Shown piece after piece: positions 1 to 14,294 of a stretch of DNA of 64,000 bases. Under the pieces are notes generated by a model. It saw nothing but the letters and a program-made list of their open reading frames with translations, had not been told where the DNA came from and did no database searches. Every line of letters begins with the position of its first letter. The first letter of the stretch is position 1. Made by a program: the position numbers and the translations under genes. The stretch is from contig NC_092323.1 of assembly GCF_036785885.1 (NCBI RefSeq), positions 12,842,501-12,906,500 of the forward strand. Reading direction: 5' to 3'. The DNA comes from Coffea arabica. Lineage: Eukaryota; Streptophyta; Magnoliopsida; Gentianales; Rubiaceae.

Positions 1-1144
1 AAGATCTTCCAATTATTTCAAAAAAAAAAAAAAAGTTTACATTAGTCCATTTTGCAACAAAGATAAAAGTATACTAATTACAGAATAAAACCCTCCCTCG
101 GCATTTGACCCTAAACTTTTCTGTTATAGAAAACGAAGTTCCATCAGGATACGTTTGATCGAATTAGTATTTGAGGTAGAGAAGATTCACAGTTTAGTCG
201 AGGCACGTTAGCAATCTGACCCTTGACCTAGTGATCGAAAGCAACATAAACGTGGCTTGTAAAGTAGATTGTGGCTGCTAGACTACTCCAATGGGCATAT
301 GCATGTTTTTATTCAATGTCAATCTGAAAGTCGTTGATGTTGCTTTCACTTAATTAAGCCTCCGTTTGGTGGACCTCTACTGTAGTTGGTACTTATTCCA
401 CATGCAACAAACAAGCTACTCTATCGTCTGATTGCTATTCAAAAGCAAAGGGCATCAAGGAAGAATCAGGAAGAGGGTGACGAGTGAATACCAAATTCCT
501 TCTTTAAGCGGAGAAATCAAGACTAGTAACTGGTCGACCATACGTGTAATATGTTATAGTAATCATATACTAAAAGATTGTAATTCATTTATCTGTTCAT
601 ATTGATATACCTAAACCTCTGCCTCCTTAGCTTTTATCATCTCCTCATGGGATACCACAAAATCAACACATCTTTTTTTTTTTTGAACCCGAAGCCGTAA
701 TTCTTTTTTACAATGTATATTATCACATAGATGTTAGATATAAAACCCTCCATTTCTATATTCAACCAAGAAAAGGTACGTTGGCATTGAGCTTGTAAGG
801 TACGTCACTAAATATGCTAGAACATCAATTTGGTACCAAAGCAAAAAAAAAAAAAGGGTACATTCTGCATCCATGTTCTGCACCTAGTGGAAAATAAATG
901 TCAGGTATCGGATTGCAGGCCCACAATAATTCTGCCATCAGCTGTTGGACATTTATATTGCTTAACGCTACCACCCTCTTCAACTTTCCTCTTGCACAGC
1001 CACTTCTGTTGAATTCTACAACAATGGAAAAGAACTTGGTCAAACATTTTCCCAACCTGTACATCATGTTGGTTCCTTTGGTGTCTTCATTTACAACGTC
1101 AATGAGTATAATATGTACCCCGGATACTGGGACAACCAACAATA
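1..1144. other. Downstream flank of the LMBR1 gene, no gene seen
   Basis: AT-rich non-coding DNA with A and T runs (near 20 and 670). Short open frames at 825-1155 lack any family resemblance and overlap the probable 3' UTR of the minus-strand gene that stops at 1145. Nothing else is supportable here. Confidence 0.6.
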
Positions 1145-4100
1145 TTATCTTGTAGGACCATCAACTCTGATCTCCATTCCAGCTTCATCTTCATCGCTAT
1201 GATTTCCATGTTCAGCAGAAGGTCGCTTCAGTCTTTGGAATATGTCATCAAGAGATTCTGACGAGGATGCACGAGATAAAATTTGGGTCTCTTGAACTTG
1301 ACGCAAAGGCAGAAATTTTTTAGATTCCATGTTTGCTTTAAAAGTTTGAAAACCTGCCTTCATAGATGCCCACCTCGAGGCTAAACCGGACTTAATACCA
1401 CTTGAGCTCCCAGATTTAGAGCTTCCGGCATCAAGCAAAGAGACCTTTGCAGATGCCATATTCTCTGCTAGCTTCTGGTTAGGTATTTGTTTGCTCTGTT
1501 CCCTCATGGAAGCATATTTGCTGCTAATGGCTTCTTTGCTCCCCCCATACTTACTACGGGCCTCCTCCTTCAAAGGTTTTGATGAACTTCCCTTCAGATC
1601 ATCCTCGATCACGTCTGTCGTAACCTTCATTTCAACAGTACTCCTGTCCTGAACATTTTAGTTTGCATTAGCTCTTAGTCAGATACAACCAAGTAGTCCT
1701 AGCAGGAGAGCAGACAAGACATACTGATAGGACATATTGACTATGCTGGTTCTGAAGTGAGAAACTTTACAAGTTGGAGCAATTCGATATCCAAATTCAT
1801 CAGATTCACATTCATCTTCTATATTAAAAGACATATAGTGGAGGTTATCCTGAAGAAGTGACCCACAAAAGCCACTATACCAGGGAAGACAACATACCAT
1901 GTCATGGCTGCCGGACTCCAAATCCGTGCTCATGCCATTGAAGTTCCTGGCCAAAGGAATAACATGCTCACCAACTTTGCGGCCTTGTTCAAGCCAAGTT
2001 CGTTCTGTAAAAGTAGGAAGTTAAATTGGTGTACACAGGGTAATTCCATTCGGAAAGAAACAATAAGCTGTATTGTATCTGAGTGAGAGAAGGGGAGAGA
2101 GAGAGAGGGAGAGGCAATTCTACAGAAAATAGACAAGAATCTGATTTTGATATCCAGCAGTTGAAATAAATGCATATGAACTCTGTTCACCTCTTTGCAG
2201 TATAAGCAATCCTGATGGGTCAAAACCATCCACATCATCTTCTTCAGTCTGAAGTCTAAGTCTCTTCCAGCTCCCAAAGAAAGCGATGACACGGTTAAAG
2301 AAATTGCTAGCAACCAACAGCGTGTATATAACCATGATAAGAGGATATATATTGTTAAATCCTTTACCAAAGAATGGGACAGCACTGTCAATGGTTCCCA
2401 TCCGCTGCAATCAGAAATTTGTTCCATGTCAACAAACTATTCAACAGTGATGGAGATTTAGATCATATCAAAACCAAATTTGACATTGCTATGGGATATG
2501 CCATTATTCATGAACTCAAGGAAGAAACAAAAGGGGTAAATACCCAGTGATGCAGAGACCATGAAAGAGGCTAATAAAGAATATGTTACATTAATATCAC
2601 ATCAACATATCAAAAGGCAAACCATTCCACCTCTCTTGGAAAGGGGACGAAGCCCAAGGGTGTTAATTAATTCCCATTATTGTTAATTTTGATTTCTAGA
2701 AACAGACCTTGTACGATAACTAAAGTGAAAGAATGGATGGCAAAGAAGATTTACATAAATGAGTGAGCTCCCTGCACGTTGAATTTATCATCTATAAGCA
2801 AAACCAATTTGACAATTCAGGAACTGAAGAAATAGAAAATAGCACATTATAATAAAATAAAGCTTCTTCATCACAACTTTTGACCATGCCTCAAACTAAT
2901 TTACTTCGAGGCTTTCTAATGTATATAAAAGGAATTAAACATTTCTGCAGGCAAAAAAATAAATAAATAAATAAACATTTCTGCAGGCAAGATTGAACAA
3001 CAAAATAGTATCGCACACAGTTTGTTGTCTGAAAAATCTGATCATATACAAAAACAAAAGGCAAATATATGTTGAAAAAGGTTTACTGGCTACAAGGAAG
3101 CTCACCGTCTCAAATATAGTTTTTTTATCCCCGTGAAGACTAATGAGATTGAGAAAATTATACGAGATCGGAGGCGCATATCGAGCAACCATCCTGAGAG
3201 ACATGCAAGGAAGTCTTGTTAGGAACAACTTTTTTAAGGGTATTAGTCAAGCATGATTATTCTAGTATTGCCACAAGAAAACTTACGAGCATATCATTAG
3301 CAAGCTGACTGAGCTTGTTTGCCTTGGTGTGAATGAATAGAACATCAGCCTCCCAACTTTAAATAGTGAATAGTAAGTGCAAATGCACATATACATCAAA
3401 GGAACAAATGCAAAGACCTGATGATGGAGAAGAAAGAATTAGACTACAGTTCATGTGAAGACCATGCATTCAGGTGGCAATTTACTTTCTTTGGTGGCCA
3501 GGGGCCATGGAGGGCTGGGGCAGGAGGGAAAATCCTATGCTCAATCTGAACAAAATCAGGTGTGACATGCATGCACAGGCACACAAGGAATCAACACTAC
3601 CAATTGGCAGGGAAAAAAAATCATGAAATTGTGCTTCAGAGAATGCAAGCTAGTTGAAGATATTGCTACTATGACAGCTGCTCACAACCTCATGCTACAA
3701 ATGATTCTACAATATTTCTTTAGTAAGAAGTTAAGCAGACTAAAAGCGCAGCTGTTAGTTAGGATCTGATGCTATTAGAAGGAATCCCCCTGAGACTATT
3801 TTGAACACTTTTGGTGCAATTAGAGAACAATATAGAAAATCAAATTGGCACCTGCACAAGAACCTCTTGATTTCCTGCAGACTTTATCAGTATTGAGAAT
3901 AGAGATAAATCTACTCCTCCAATCAACATGGTTGCCTCTGCCAAAAGAATAGCAGCAGACATGCAACCAAGAATGACAGCCAAAACTTTCTCAAATTGCT
4001 TTTCCAGGATGCACCGCCAGATAAATTCTGCAAAAACATGGTCAAGGTTTCAACCTAACACTAACAACAAGGTGTAACCAACAAACAGAAATACCAACTC

Positions 4101-7100
4101 CAATAGTCCGTCTCTGTGCGGAGTTCAAATATGAATTTGGAAATTGTCAGGACTTTCAATTTCTAGGTTTTCTTTTGCCTAATTTCCTGCCAGATTGAAA
4201 TTCCTAATGATTCTCAACTCTCTGTGCCTATTGTAGATCAAAATACTATCGAATGATAAAATCATTTGATTTATTATAAAGGCAGATTGTGAATCCATTT
4301 TATCATATCTTTATACATGTTCAAAGAATCTTATTTCCAAAGAAGATTGGTTAAATTGTTAACAATTTAATCTCCATGCTTTCCAATTCTGTCAACCTCA
4401 TAAGTGGTTTTAATTTCAAAATCCAGAGGTAAGAATGCACCTGTTACAAGGTCACTTTGCAAACAGTATAACACTCCAATTAGAAGAAATAAAGACTCAA
4501 TAAATATTAAGAAAAGAACAAAAAATTAAATTTCTACCAAGCATAATTTGGATCATCACAAAATGATACTCGTTAGATATATTTGTCAATTCGATTTTCA
4601 CCTTTTATGAAAGATATTTTATCAGTGAAGTGGTTCAAATATCCCTCACTCCCATTATATGAATACACTCCTTCAATCATTTGCTCATTTTGTATACACA
4701 AGTAAATCTCATTCAACTCCTTATTCTAATAAAAGAATGCTTTTATTCCATTAATGTTAAATGAAAATTTCTCAAACACATTACATGAAGTTTAACAACA
4801 AATCTTAAAAGCAATAACAAATGCACCTCAAAACTAATCCTTACTGTCCTAGAAATGGAACACCAATTCCCAAATGCTATTTTTCGTTGATTTCTTTCAG
4901 TAACTGGGTATAAGAGCAAATTCAAAAGACAAACTGAACTTTCATGACAATTACCCAAGGCATCCAGAAAGGATCCAAATGACCCATTCCGCTCAGGTCT
5001 GAGGCTGGAGACATACTTCCTGCAACAACAACAAACAACCGGTGCTCACATTTCAGCTTTACAGACATAAATATGAACCACTTAGAAGTATATAAAATTG
5101 ATAACAAAATACAAAGATAACATGTGATTTTAAACATGCACAATAACACTTGCCATAAATATAATGCAAAAGAAAAAAACACTAGCACTAGCAAGACAAG
5201 AAAAACGGGTAATTTCACCTTGCAAGACGAGACATTTCAGCAAGGAATGCAAAAGAGACATATCTTGCTAAACTCAATAAGGAGATTAGAGCCAAATCAC
5301 AATGAGAGCTATATTTTCATTCAAATCAACTGCATATGTATTATAAAAATAAAGAAAATCAACAATTAAAGGCATCAGAATACTAACCATTTCTCATTAA
5401 GCAATACGAGATTCAGAAACTTAAATACACCCAATCTAAAATATCAAATTATATATTGATTAATCTAAGATTATCTGGATTCATCAAAAGGAAGTACGTA
5501 GCTTAATCCGATAAATGACCTGGAATAACAGGGAAGCATGTCAAATAGTATAGTAAGTTGCAAGCAGAAACCTTTTTCACAAAATAATGTAATAACAAAA
5601 TTTCTAAACAGATGTCACAACAGGCTGTCATATTCTCACTTATTAGCATAAGAATGAGTACAATCTTCTCAATCATCCAAAAATTAGTCCAAGTATCCAA
5701 TATACTATCAGGTCAGACAAGTGGGCTGTCGTGTTCTCCTTCTTCTTCTTCTTCTTCTTGGGGATAAAAAGTTTGGCATGCTTTTGCATACCAGTGCTAG
5801 AGTGCAGACACTATGTCCAACATAAAACCAAAAGCACCTCACATGAAAGATCCAAAGGCATGGTTGGAAATCAGGTTTACCACACAGAAATCTCTCTAGT
5901 GCAGAGCTAACAGTATGATAACCTAACCCTCCCAGGAATCTGCATGGCTTATTTACTGAAGCTCAACATTCTAGTATAATCAAAGCTTGATAAAAAGAAT
6001 CCTTATGATAGTCAAGCAAGCCATTCCATGGACAAAATAAGTACCACAGTCCAAGATAATAAATCCTGCAAAGAATATCTAAAGCTATTTTCAGAGCCAG
6101 TCATGCACACTCACCGAACTTATCTATGTTAATTAGTAATTAAAAATGTAGACAAGAAGCCATTGCAGTCAGTACATAAAAAAGCAGTCCAATATTACTT
6201 GCTCAGCTGATTGTGAATTTGCAACCAACTATATTAAGTGAAAAAGCACAACAAAGCCTAAGAGCTTTGATGGAAACGCTTGAATAAGGAACCAAAATCA
6301 AAGCATCTACACATATTCATGTCGCGTAGACACTTTAAATTACTTGGATAAATACACACGTCTGTACGGATACATTTAGACAAATGCATATACACACAAT
6401 AACGTCTCAGTCTGTGAACCCTTGTTCTTCTTGGAGTTCAATTTTGCACAATATAACCCGTAAGTAATTTTAGACACAAACGTATACGTAATTCATTAAG
6501 TTAAAAAAGGAGGAGTAGGACAAACCATCCAGTTGCACTCCGTTGATCATAATTCTTTGTGGTATCTTCCAATTCAAGAGCCTTCAAGACAAAAGTCATG
6601 TACTCACTGCAACACAAGAATAAAAAATTCATTCCAATTCAACTAGGTGATATGCCAACAGTCAATACCTCATGTCATGATAACAACAGAACGGAAATGG
6701 TTCTGATATTGCCAATTGATACAGAAAAAGGAAATGGGATCAGAGAAGGAACAGGAGAAAAATAGCATAATTTTAGTTCACTTGAGTAACCAATATGGAG
6801 TTAAATGTTTCATCTGAATATTCAGAGTTAAAGTAAATCAAGCTTCAAATCAAAATGATTGTCCTGTTAGGTCAAGAGATAAATATCCTAAAAAGTCACA
6901 AAAAACAGTTAAGGGCTCCTTCCAACATTAGACAATGAGAAATTAAACATCATAGGATCCTTGTGAAAAGCTCTATCTGACACTTTTAAAATGCCAACCA
7001 GAGGAGAAGGACCAGAATAACGGAAGGGTGGGGTGGGGGAGAGAGAAACCAGGTGCGAGAGCTGGATTGTGATGTTGCATCTCCTACATCTTCTTTTCTC

Positions 7101-10100
7101 CATTTGCCAGAATAAAGAATTTGTTATTGCACAATTAACAGAAGCACTCATCTTGAACACGAAAACTTTTAATTTAACACATTGTGATCTCTCTTTGGTA
7201 TCTTCACTTCATTTTCCACCATTTTGCTTCAAGGGACTTTGACTGCTATTTTCTAACTCCATAATCCCAATTTTTGAAGAAATTACAGCTAACTATCTAC
7301 CAATGACTGATTCCAATCCTCATTGAACCAATAAATTTAGACACATCTTCTAAACATCATCTTAACTTGTTTGGTTTGGTAGAATTAAAATGTATCGTGC
7401 CTCATTGGCTGAATGTTACTCTGTTGTTTCTTAATCAACATGGGAGTTCAAAATTCCACCTCCGAGCTGTCTTACTTTTTTATTTTTTCCACATCTTCAA
7501 CTAATTTTTAAATTGATTTGTTTCCATTTCCAGTATGATGTTATTCCCCAAATTATGTGGTTCTCAGTAATGCGCACATATCCCCCAATCCTCAAATTTT
7601 TTGGCTGAAACTTCAAATTTCGGAAACAGTCTCCTTTCCTTCCTCCGTTGCTTTATCTTTTTCTGAAAGAGATCTGATAAATATAATTCCGGTTTTCTGC
7701 ATAGATTGGCTTATAAAACAAATATGCAGATGTGTTACGAAGAGGTTCATTTGTGACTTCTATAATGTTTCCTGAAGTATTCTTTGTCGTTCCATCTAAT
7801 CTCATCCTCACATAAGTTGAGCTTCTTAAGAACTCAAAACATAGCCACAGGGACTGCAACAAGCAGGCAATCATGTGGCAAACAGAAAGAGTGACAGAGC
7901 AAGAGGTAATAAAGCAGGGAAAAATATGCAAGAAGACAACGCCAGGATGTTCACTGAGCAAACAAAGTATTTACTTTACCTTTTGCACCGATAATACTCC
8001 TCTCTAGCCCCCCGAAGATGACACCTTAATGTTGCCATTGATTTTTCATCTGTATCATAATCCATGTCATTTTCACCCAGTCTACCACCTTGTGGTTTGA
8101 AGGATGGGTCTTCCCTAAACTGAAATATCAAATATGTAAAAACTGAAAGAAAAAATCTGCACAATAACTTCATTAGGTGGGAAAGTAGAGGAGAAGAAAT
8201 ACCATCTGCACCAACATATTATCGATAACATCCATGTAACGTCTGAGGGGATCACGCTTGGACATCTGTTTTGATGTTGCCTGAGCAACCTAATGAAACG
8301 ACCATTCACAAGAAATTTGGTAAATATGCCATCAACAACAACAGATCTTAATTAGAAATTTAATCTGTTTTCATAAATTCAAAAACACTTCTGATAAATT
8401 TTAAAAATGTTTTACCATGATATAACTTTATATATGATTTGCTACTTGCTTCCCATAAAAAGCAGAAGAAGGAAGTTAACCTTGTTTCTCTACTAGCATA
8501 TATGTGCTATGTGAGTGTATTTCTATGTGCTTAGTTCTCAGAAAGGGTAGCCACAGCAACAGAACTCGCAATTCTGTCTAAGTTTTTCATTTTCTCCTCA
8601 ATTAGTCACTTACACTAGTATACTACTCCCCAACATTTTCACAATTGTGTATGAGTCAAGCTGCTATAGAATTTCTACAGTACAACCAGAACACATGGTT
8701 TGCAGCTGCTCAAGGGTCAGAATCTTGAGTATCATTTATAAACATTGTACCATCCAATAGAAATGCCACAGAAATACAAAGCTTAATTGAAATTATATAC
8801 ACACAACTGGTACTAAAACACTTACCACTATCGCATTTGATAACTCTTTATGAGCATCATCAAGTTTCACAGCCATTTTGGCAATTTTATGGGACAGAAC
8901 CTTTTGGCGAGTTGTCCAATCAGCATTTCTCCAAATGCCCTTTGGAATCTCACTCAAACCAAAACCAAGAAGAAAAGCACCAGTTACAAGCCCAAATGTA
9001 TTTGAGCATGCCATGGCAAAACCTAGCAAGTCTCGGTCCCTATCAGTGAAAGTATTGTTAAGAAACATTCAAGAGCACAAGAGCCAGGACCAATTGTAAG
9101 TAAAATCAATAGCATGTCACTAAAATTAAGGGCCTAAACAAAGATGCTTGAACCAAGTTTTTAATCCAAGGAAATCAAGTAATAGAAACATAATAACCAC
9201 TAAAAAGATTACTATTAATCAATTATGTCATTGAACCCACCCAAACTGGAAATGCTCTACTAAGTAACCATACTCATTGTCTCAGACAATGAAACTACAT
9301 AATATGCAAGCTTGGTCATTTCCTCCTCATAACTTCCTGAAGTAGGCAATAGAAAAGCATATAGAACACAAGAATTTTATATACTAACACGTGGTAGAAA
9401 GAGATACACAATTTCTTTCCCAAGGCTTTGGCTGGCGTATCCATGGGTAATTTTCCAAGAAACTGAACCTTTTATAGACCTAGATTGTTAAACAACAGGA
9501 CACACGCCTAAAGCAAGACAAAGGAGAGAATGTAGACGAAAAAACAAATGGGATATTCAAGAGGAAGAACGTACCAATTTTTGCTCATAGTAACAAGAAG
9601 AATAAGCCCAAGAAGGCCAATGGACCCCACTATTAAATAGAACACTAAGTTTACATGAATGCTGGTCTTCAATCTTTCTGTAACTGTAAAGTCCCCAGCA
9701 TCCTCAAAACCCTGAATAAGGGGCACTGCAATCCTACTCAGTGATATAAAAGAACATGATCAAGTTAGACAGACAAATCAAAAAGAGTCAGCGGAACAAA
9801 GTATAGACTATTAAAATGGAGAAGAGAAAACCTATTCATCAATAAAACTAAACCACTACAATTTTGGTCCCCAAGGCATTTAGCTAAATGCATGTCAACA
9901 TTAAATGATCGGTTAGATCGGAGCTCAAATCCTGCTTCAACAACAAATTGTAGAAATCACTTCAGACAAAGATTTAGAAAGACATACAATTGAATTAAGA
10001 AGTCAGGATTTCAACAAGTAAAGAAAGATGAGGTGCTTCAATAAACATCTTTCCTACTTCTCAAAAAATGATGCATAGTTATCCCGAACCAGAAGTCTTT

Positions 10101-11012
10101 GGTAATTAGTATCAAAATTATGTAAAAGTGAAAGGGAAGATTGCTGATAACCCCAAGATATCTTTTTTCCGCTATTTGCTAGTTGCACTTCTTTTTTCTT
10201 GGGCCAGGAAACTAACTCAACAATTTGCACTATACTAAAAAGGTAATAGCTCCAGAATTGGACTATAAATCAAAATCAGAATTATTCAACAGTTATACAC
10301 TACAAATCAAAATTAAGTTTTTGCTCCAAACCATCTGCGAAAGAGAGAGCCAATGTAACAAGGCTGTAACACTTCAAAGTGGCATACCAAGTGAGTAAGA
10401 ATGTACTCCAGTATGACCAACTCCAAAAGAAAGAGATTCCTCCATTATAATGACCAATAATAGTCTGTACGGGAAAAAAAAAAAAAGAAAAAAGAAACAA
10501 GATTAATAAAACTAGACCGACCACGCAATAACCAAAAAGCGTTGCTAAATTCTATAATGGTGACTGAAAAGAAGAGTGAGAAACCAGAAAGCTAAATGCT
10601 CCAGCTGAGACAGGCAAGAAATTAGGGAAGATGAATAACACAAAAAAAAAACTAAATAAAAAATAAGGAAGAAAAACAAAAACCTTCCTCGTAAATACTA
10701 CATGCAATTCGAGCTAGAATAACATGTTTCTAACAAGTAACTGATCCCTAATTGACATGATCGATAACATAAGCTAAATTTCCGTACAGAAAAGCAAGAA
10801 AAGAACGCAAATTTTCCAAATCAGAATAGGGCACAAAAATTTACCGTCCAAATATCGGCTGGGACGAGGATGATGATGGAAATTGAGCAAAACCAGGTGT
10901 ACGCTACTGTAAAGTACACGTATCGGGGCACGTCTGGACCGGCGAAATATCTTAGTGTTAAAATCACCATGCCTAGGGTTAGCGGCAAGGAGATCAAATA
11001 GAATACCCACAT
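1145..11012 (-). CDS. LMBRD2: LMBR1 domain-containing protein 2 homologue (LMBD2-type membrane protein)
   Basis: Fourteen exons on the complement: 10845-11012, 10388-10464, 9575-9733, 8826-9039, 8203-8289, 7980-8119, 6526-6606, 4955-5019, 3852-4027, 3287-3417, 3106-3193, 2191-2404, 1898-2004, 1145-1648. All introns are GT-AG and phases sum to a 736-residue protein, close to the usual plant length of about 730. It starts MWVFYLISLPLTLG, a hydrophobic first segment, followed by further membrane segments (for example FFWSWSYWSTFLL, and the block around YAPPISYNF). It ends in a Ser/Lys/Glu-rich hydrophilic tail of about 170 residues. A family-typical cytosolic stretch (REDPSFKPQGG, NDMDYDTDEKSM) lies near residue 240. 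LMBR1-family proteins are multi-pass receptors or transport regulators; animal LMBD2 is linked to G-protein-coupled receptor signalling, and the plant role is not established. The ATG at 11010-11012 is chosen because it begins the conserved N terminus; an upstream in-frame ATG at 11076-11078 would add 22 unconserved residues. Confidence 0.95.
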
Positions 11013-13394
11013 TTTTCTACTTCTTTTTCTAACAATGATCCTGAAATTGAACTGGCTTTTTACAAATTTGGAGGTCAAAATTAGAGTTTAAAATCGTGTT
11101 TTCTGCTTGAATTTGTCGGTGATCACTGTGAATTTCCGGTGCAGCTGAGTTTAGCTAATGTGTGCCGTGTCGCCGACGGCGGACGCAATCCTGCGCCTCC
11201 GTTGCTACTCTATTTCGTCTACAGTGCGCCTGGTGCGCAGTCTACGCGTCTCCCACACTCCACGTTCCTGGGACTTTACTGGGATTTTAAGAATCCCAAC
11301 CGGGAATGCTAGTTTCCTTTAAGTCGTGCAGACGCTTGAACGACTTTATTGCAAAAAGTAAAGCGGCAGCGTCCACACGAGTTTATGACAACTTCAGTAG
11401 CAAGTAAATGTTAGCCGTGGGTTTGTATCCTAATGTGATCAAATTAACTTTTTAATTTTAAAAAAAAAAAAGGGGAAAAGAACCCCTTAATTACAGGTGA
11501 AGAAATATCTATACTTACTATATATAAAGAAAGGGAGTGGAGAGGGTTTAGTATAAACATTTTATTCCCACTTTATGTATTTTCATATTTACTCTCATAC
11601 AAACTAATTATGATAAGTTAAGTGCTTGATTATACCAAACATCTTCTCAAAAGGTAGAGCCTTATTTGGCCGCCATTTTGATTGTTGTTTTTTCGAGTTT
11701 TTACAGAAAATACATTTTTCGTATTAATTTAATGTATGTGAGTTAAAAAAATAATTAGAAAATTTATTCACGAAAAGCATACAAATTTTTTTATGAAAAG
11801 TTTGGAATCCAAACAATACTAGATTTTTGTACTGGCTATCCATTTGATTAAAATTGACAATTGTGACCAACATTGGGTGTTGGTACTATATCCATGGCTG
11901 TATATCTTTAACAATTTTATTTACTTAACCTGGTTCAATTTATATTGCTCTTAAAATTTGTATATTTGGCATTCAGATATTGGTCTAGCTGAACACGAAT
12001 CGGTTGCTATACCACGTTACCAACGAACATGAATCTTTGATTATTCGTATGCGCACAAACATGTAGAGTTTTCATATTTGGGCTATTGCAGAATTGCTTT
12101 TTCGTTTTCATGCCCATTTATTTATTGGAGTTGTGTAGCTGGCCTCTTTTTTTCCCATTCAATTGGACTTGGAAAAGGTTGGGCTCCCACATAATTATAG
12201 TCCAACTTTAAGAATGTACAGGCTCTGTTTGGATTTAACATTTTTTTAAAAATTATTTTTGTTTTTCACATTCATACTACTAAACTATGAAAACAATTTT
12301 TAAAACTTTTGTATCTTTTTTTTCTTTAAAAAAAAAAAGAGGAACAACTTCATATAGTCAAATAGTGCGGGAGCACCTGAGTAAACTTGTCAACGGGTCG
12401 GGTCCGGACCAGAATTCATTATTTCAAACCCGGACCCGGCCTACTATATTGAATATGGATTCGGTCCGCTTATTCAGCGGGTCTTCTACTATATGTTTCG
12501 GATCCGGATCTGACGGGTTTCGGATCCGGATCTGACAGGTCTCAGATCCGCGTCGGGTCTATTCGGAAAAAAATCTATCAAAACTTGTTTTGCAACAATT
12601 TAAAAATGAAACTTATTTTGCCAAGAATTTAAAACGAAGCATGTTTTGCAGCAAATTACAAAGACATTCAAAGTCAATCACAAATCTAAGTCACAAATTA
12701 CAAAGTTAAATCACAAATCACTCACAATAGTCATTTCAAAGTGAACCACAAATCTATCTACAAAAGTCATTCCAAAACGACAAAGTCAATATGAAATCCA
12801 ACAAATTACAACTTCTAAAAGGTTCATTCAAATATTAAATATCAAATACATCATTTCAAGTTTCGCAATTTTCTGCAACAAAAATGAGAAAAAATACATT
12901 TGTAAACTAATTTATAACTAATACAAAAAAAAAACTAAATAAGAAAAGAAATCAAATTGACTTTATTCAAATACATCACCCTAATCAAATTATATTGATA
13001 AATATATATTTTTTAAATGATTAATCCATTTATATTCGAATCTGGATCGAAATACTATATTTCATATCCGACCCTTTTTTAGTTTGACAAAATGGATCTG
13101 GGTCCGGATCCCGATAACGAAATTAAATCCCTATTCGTATCCGAAATAATTTATCGAAATTAAATCCCTAATCGTATTCGAAATAGTTTGATGGATCCGA
13201 TTCGAGACAGGCAGAATCGAGATCTAGTAAATGGGAAGACGACAACCCCTTTCATTTGACCGTATCCACACCGTTAAGCGTTTTATGGGATCATCAACGT
13301 GAAAAGTGTTTTCCATTCAATAACTAAAAGCTTCTGGGGAAAAGGGTTGGGTCTCGGCAACCAAGCAAATGCGCTGTTAAAACTTAAAACTTAA
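11013..13394. other. Intergenic region with repeat remnants
   Basis: No gene seen. It contains the LMBR1 gene promoter side, a Helitron-like 5' end at 11508, poly-A/T runs, and a GC-richer repeat at about 12377-13215 in which forms of CGGATCCGGATCTGAC and GGGTCGGGTCCGGA recur in direct and inverted orientation. The latter looks like a non-autonomous DNA transposon, but clean ends were not found. Confidence 0.5.
11508..11560 (+). mobile_element. Helitron-like 5' terminus (fragment)
   Basis: After a host A the sequence runs TCTATACTTACTATATATAA and on into an AAAGAAAGGGAGTGG-type stretch, the classic look of a plant Helitron 5' end. It resembles the start of the element at 18206. No matching hairpin plus CTRR 3' end was found downstream, so this is probably a truncated copy. 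Confidence 0.5.
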
Positions 13395-13419
13395 GGTGAA
13401 GTCCGGAATTTGGAGTCCG
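13395..13419 (+). promoter_or_regulatory. Shared promoter motif, small-protein gene copy 1
   Basis: The block GAAGTCCGGAATTTGGAGTC is repeated exactly before copy 2 (16556-16581) and in diverged form before copy 3 (29085-29110). It holds two AGTCC units about 14 bp apart. A TATA-like run (TATATATATATG) follows at about 13442, so this is a plausible proximal promoter element. No known factor is assigned. Confidence 0.55.
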
Positions 13420-13823
13420 ATGGTAGGTATACGAGTGGTCCATATATATATATGGGCACATCATCCTTTCCCCATCATTTGCAGTCCGTTCATTTCAAAA
13501 CTGTTGCTGTCTCCCTCCACACCACAACTGGTCCTTGCAGGTATGCTTCCTTTTCTAAACTCAATGGACATCACAAAATTTAGGTTTAGGTGTAGTAATA
13601 AACTACTACTTAAATATGCTTGATCAAATTTCATTCTGACAGAGTTTATGTTAATGTAATGACAATTCGTTAACTTGGAAATTTCTTTTTATGTAATGGA
13701 CATTCATAATAAATTTTTATTTTTTGGGTACAGTTATGTTTTGTTGTATTAGTTACTGCTTATGTGAAGTGGTGTTTGTTAACGATTAGGTAAAGAAGGC
13801 GATCAAGCGTCTAGAAACATCTC

Positions 13824-13988
13824 ATGGCTCGGCTTTGGCAAATTGTATTGCAAAAAATTCTAGGACCTCCAGCTTGGGCGTTTAGAAGAGCTGCGAGACG
13901 ACTACAGCTGATGATTCTCCAATATGAGATGGATGGCCTGAATCCCGAGTATGTTCTGCCAGAAAAGCTTGGCAAGTTCTATGCATGA
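13824..13988 (+). CDS. Unrecognised small protein, 54 residues (family copy 1)
   Basis: Not recognised from any family I know. The frame starts MARLWQIVLQKILGP, then has a basic centre with RRAARR, and ends in YEM-x2-L-x3-YVLP-x7-Y. The N-terminal 20 residues are hydrophobic and could be a membrane anchor or amphipathic helix. A leader intron is likely at 13541-13789 (CAG|GTATGC to GATTAG), with the ATG 34 bases into exon 2. The same arrangement occurs at copy 2 (18017) and, with the same architecture, at copy 3 (29684). Hand alignment with copy 2 gives 38 of 54 identical residues without gaps. The C-terminal block is also kept in copy 3, which argues for real coding. Its function is unknown. 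Confidence 0.72.
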   Translation: MARLWQIVLQKILGPPAWAFRRAARRLQLMILQYEMDGLNPEYVLPEKLGKFYA

Positions 13989-14294
13989 AATAAAAGTCAA
14001 TAGAAATGATAAATAACGCCAAGAAGAATTTGTTTCTTCTTCTTCTTCGTTGTACAGCATTAATGGAGTTTAATTCTCAGACAGAGTTATGTGACTTTTC
14101 TAGCTACTATAGTGCTACTGTATGGGTGGATTCCCGTGATCCGCGTTCGGCAGCAACACCATTTTTCTTTTTGGGTTTAAGACAAAATTGTCTACTCATT
14201 GCAATAAAGAAGAAGGGGAAATGGTCAATTTAGTCCTCCGACATTTTAACTCTCAAGGCGATTTCATCCTTCATCTGTTATTTAGGTAATTTTA

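Noticed and set aside
8837-9099. Plus-strand frames across the LMBR1 gene
   Set aside because: Antisense shadows of a well-supported exon (8826-9039).
12287-12535. 82-codon frame
   Set aside because: Built from repeated GGATCCGGATCTGAC-type words of a decayed transposon.
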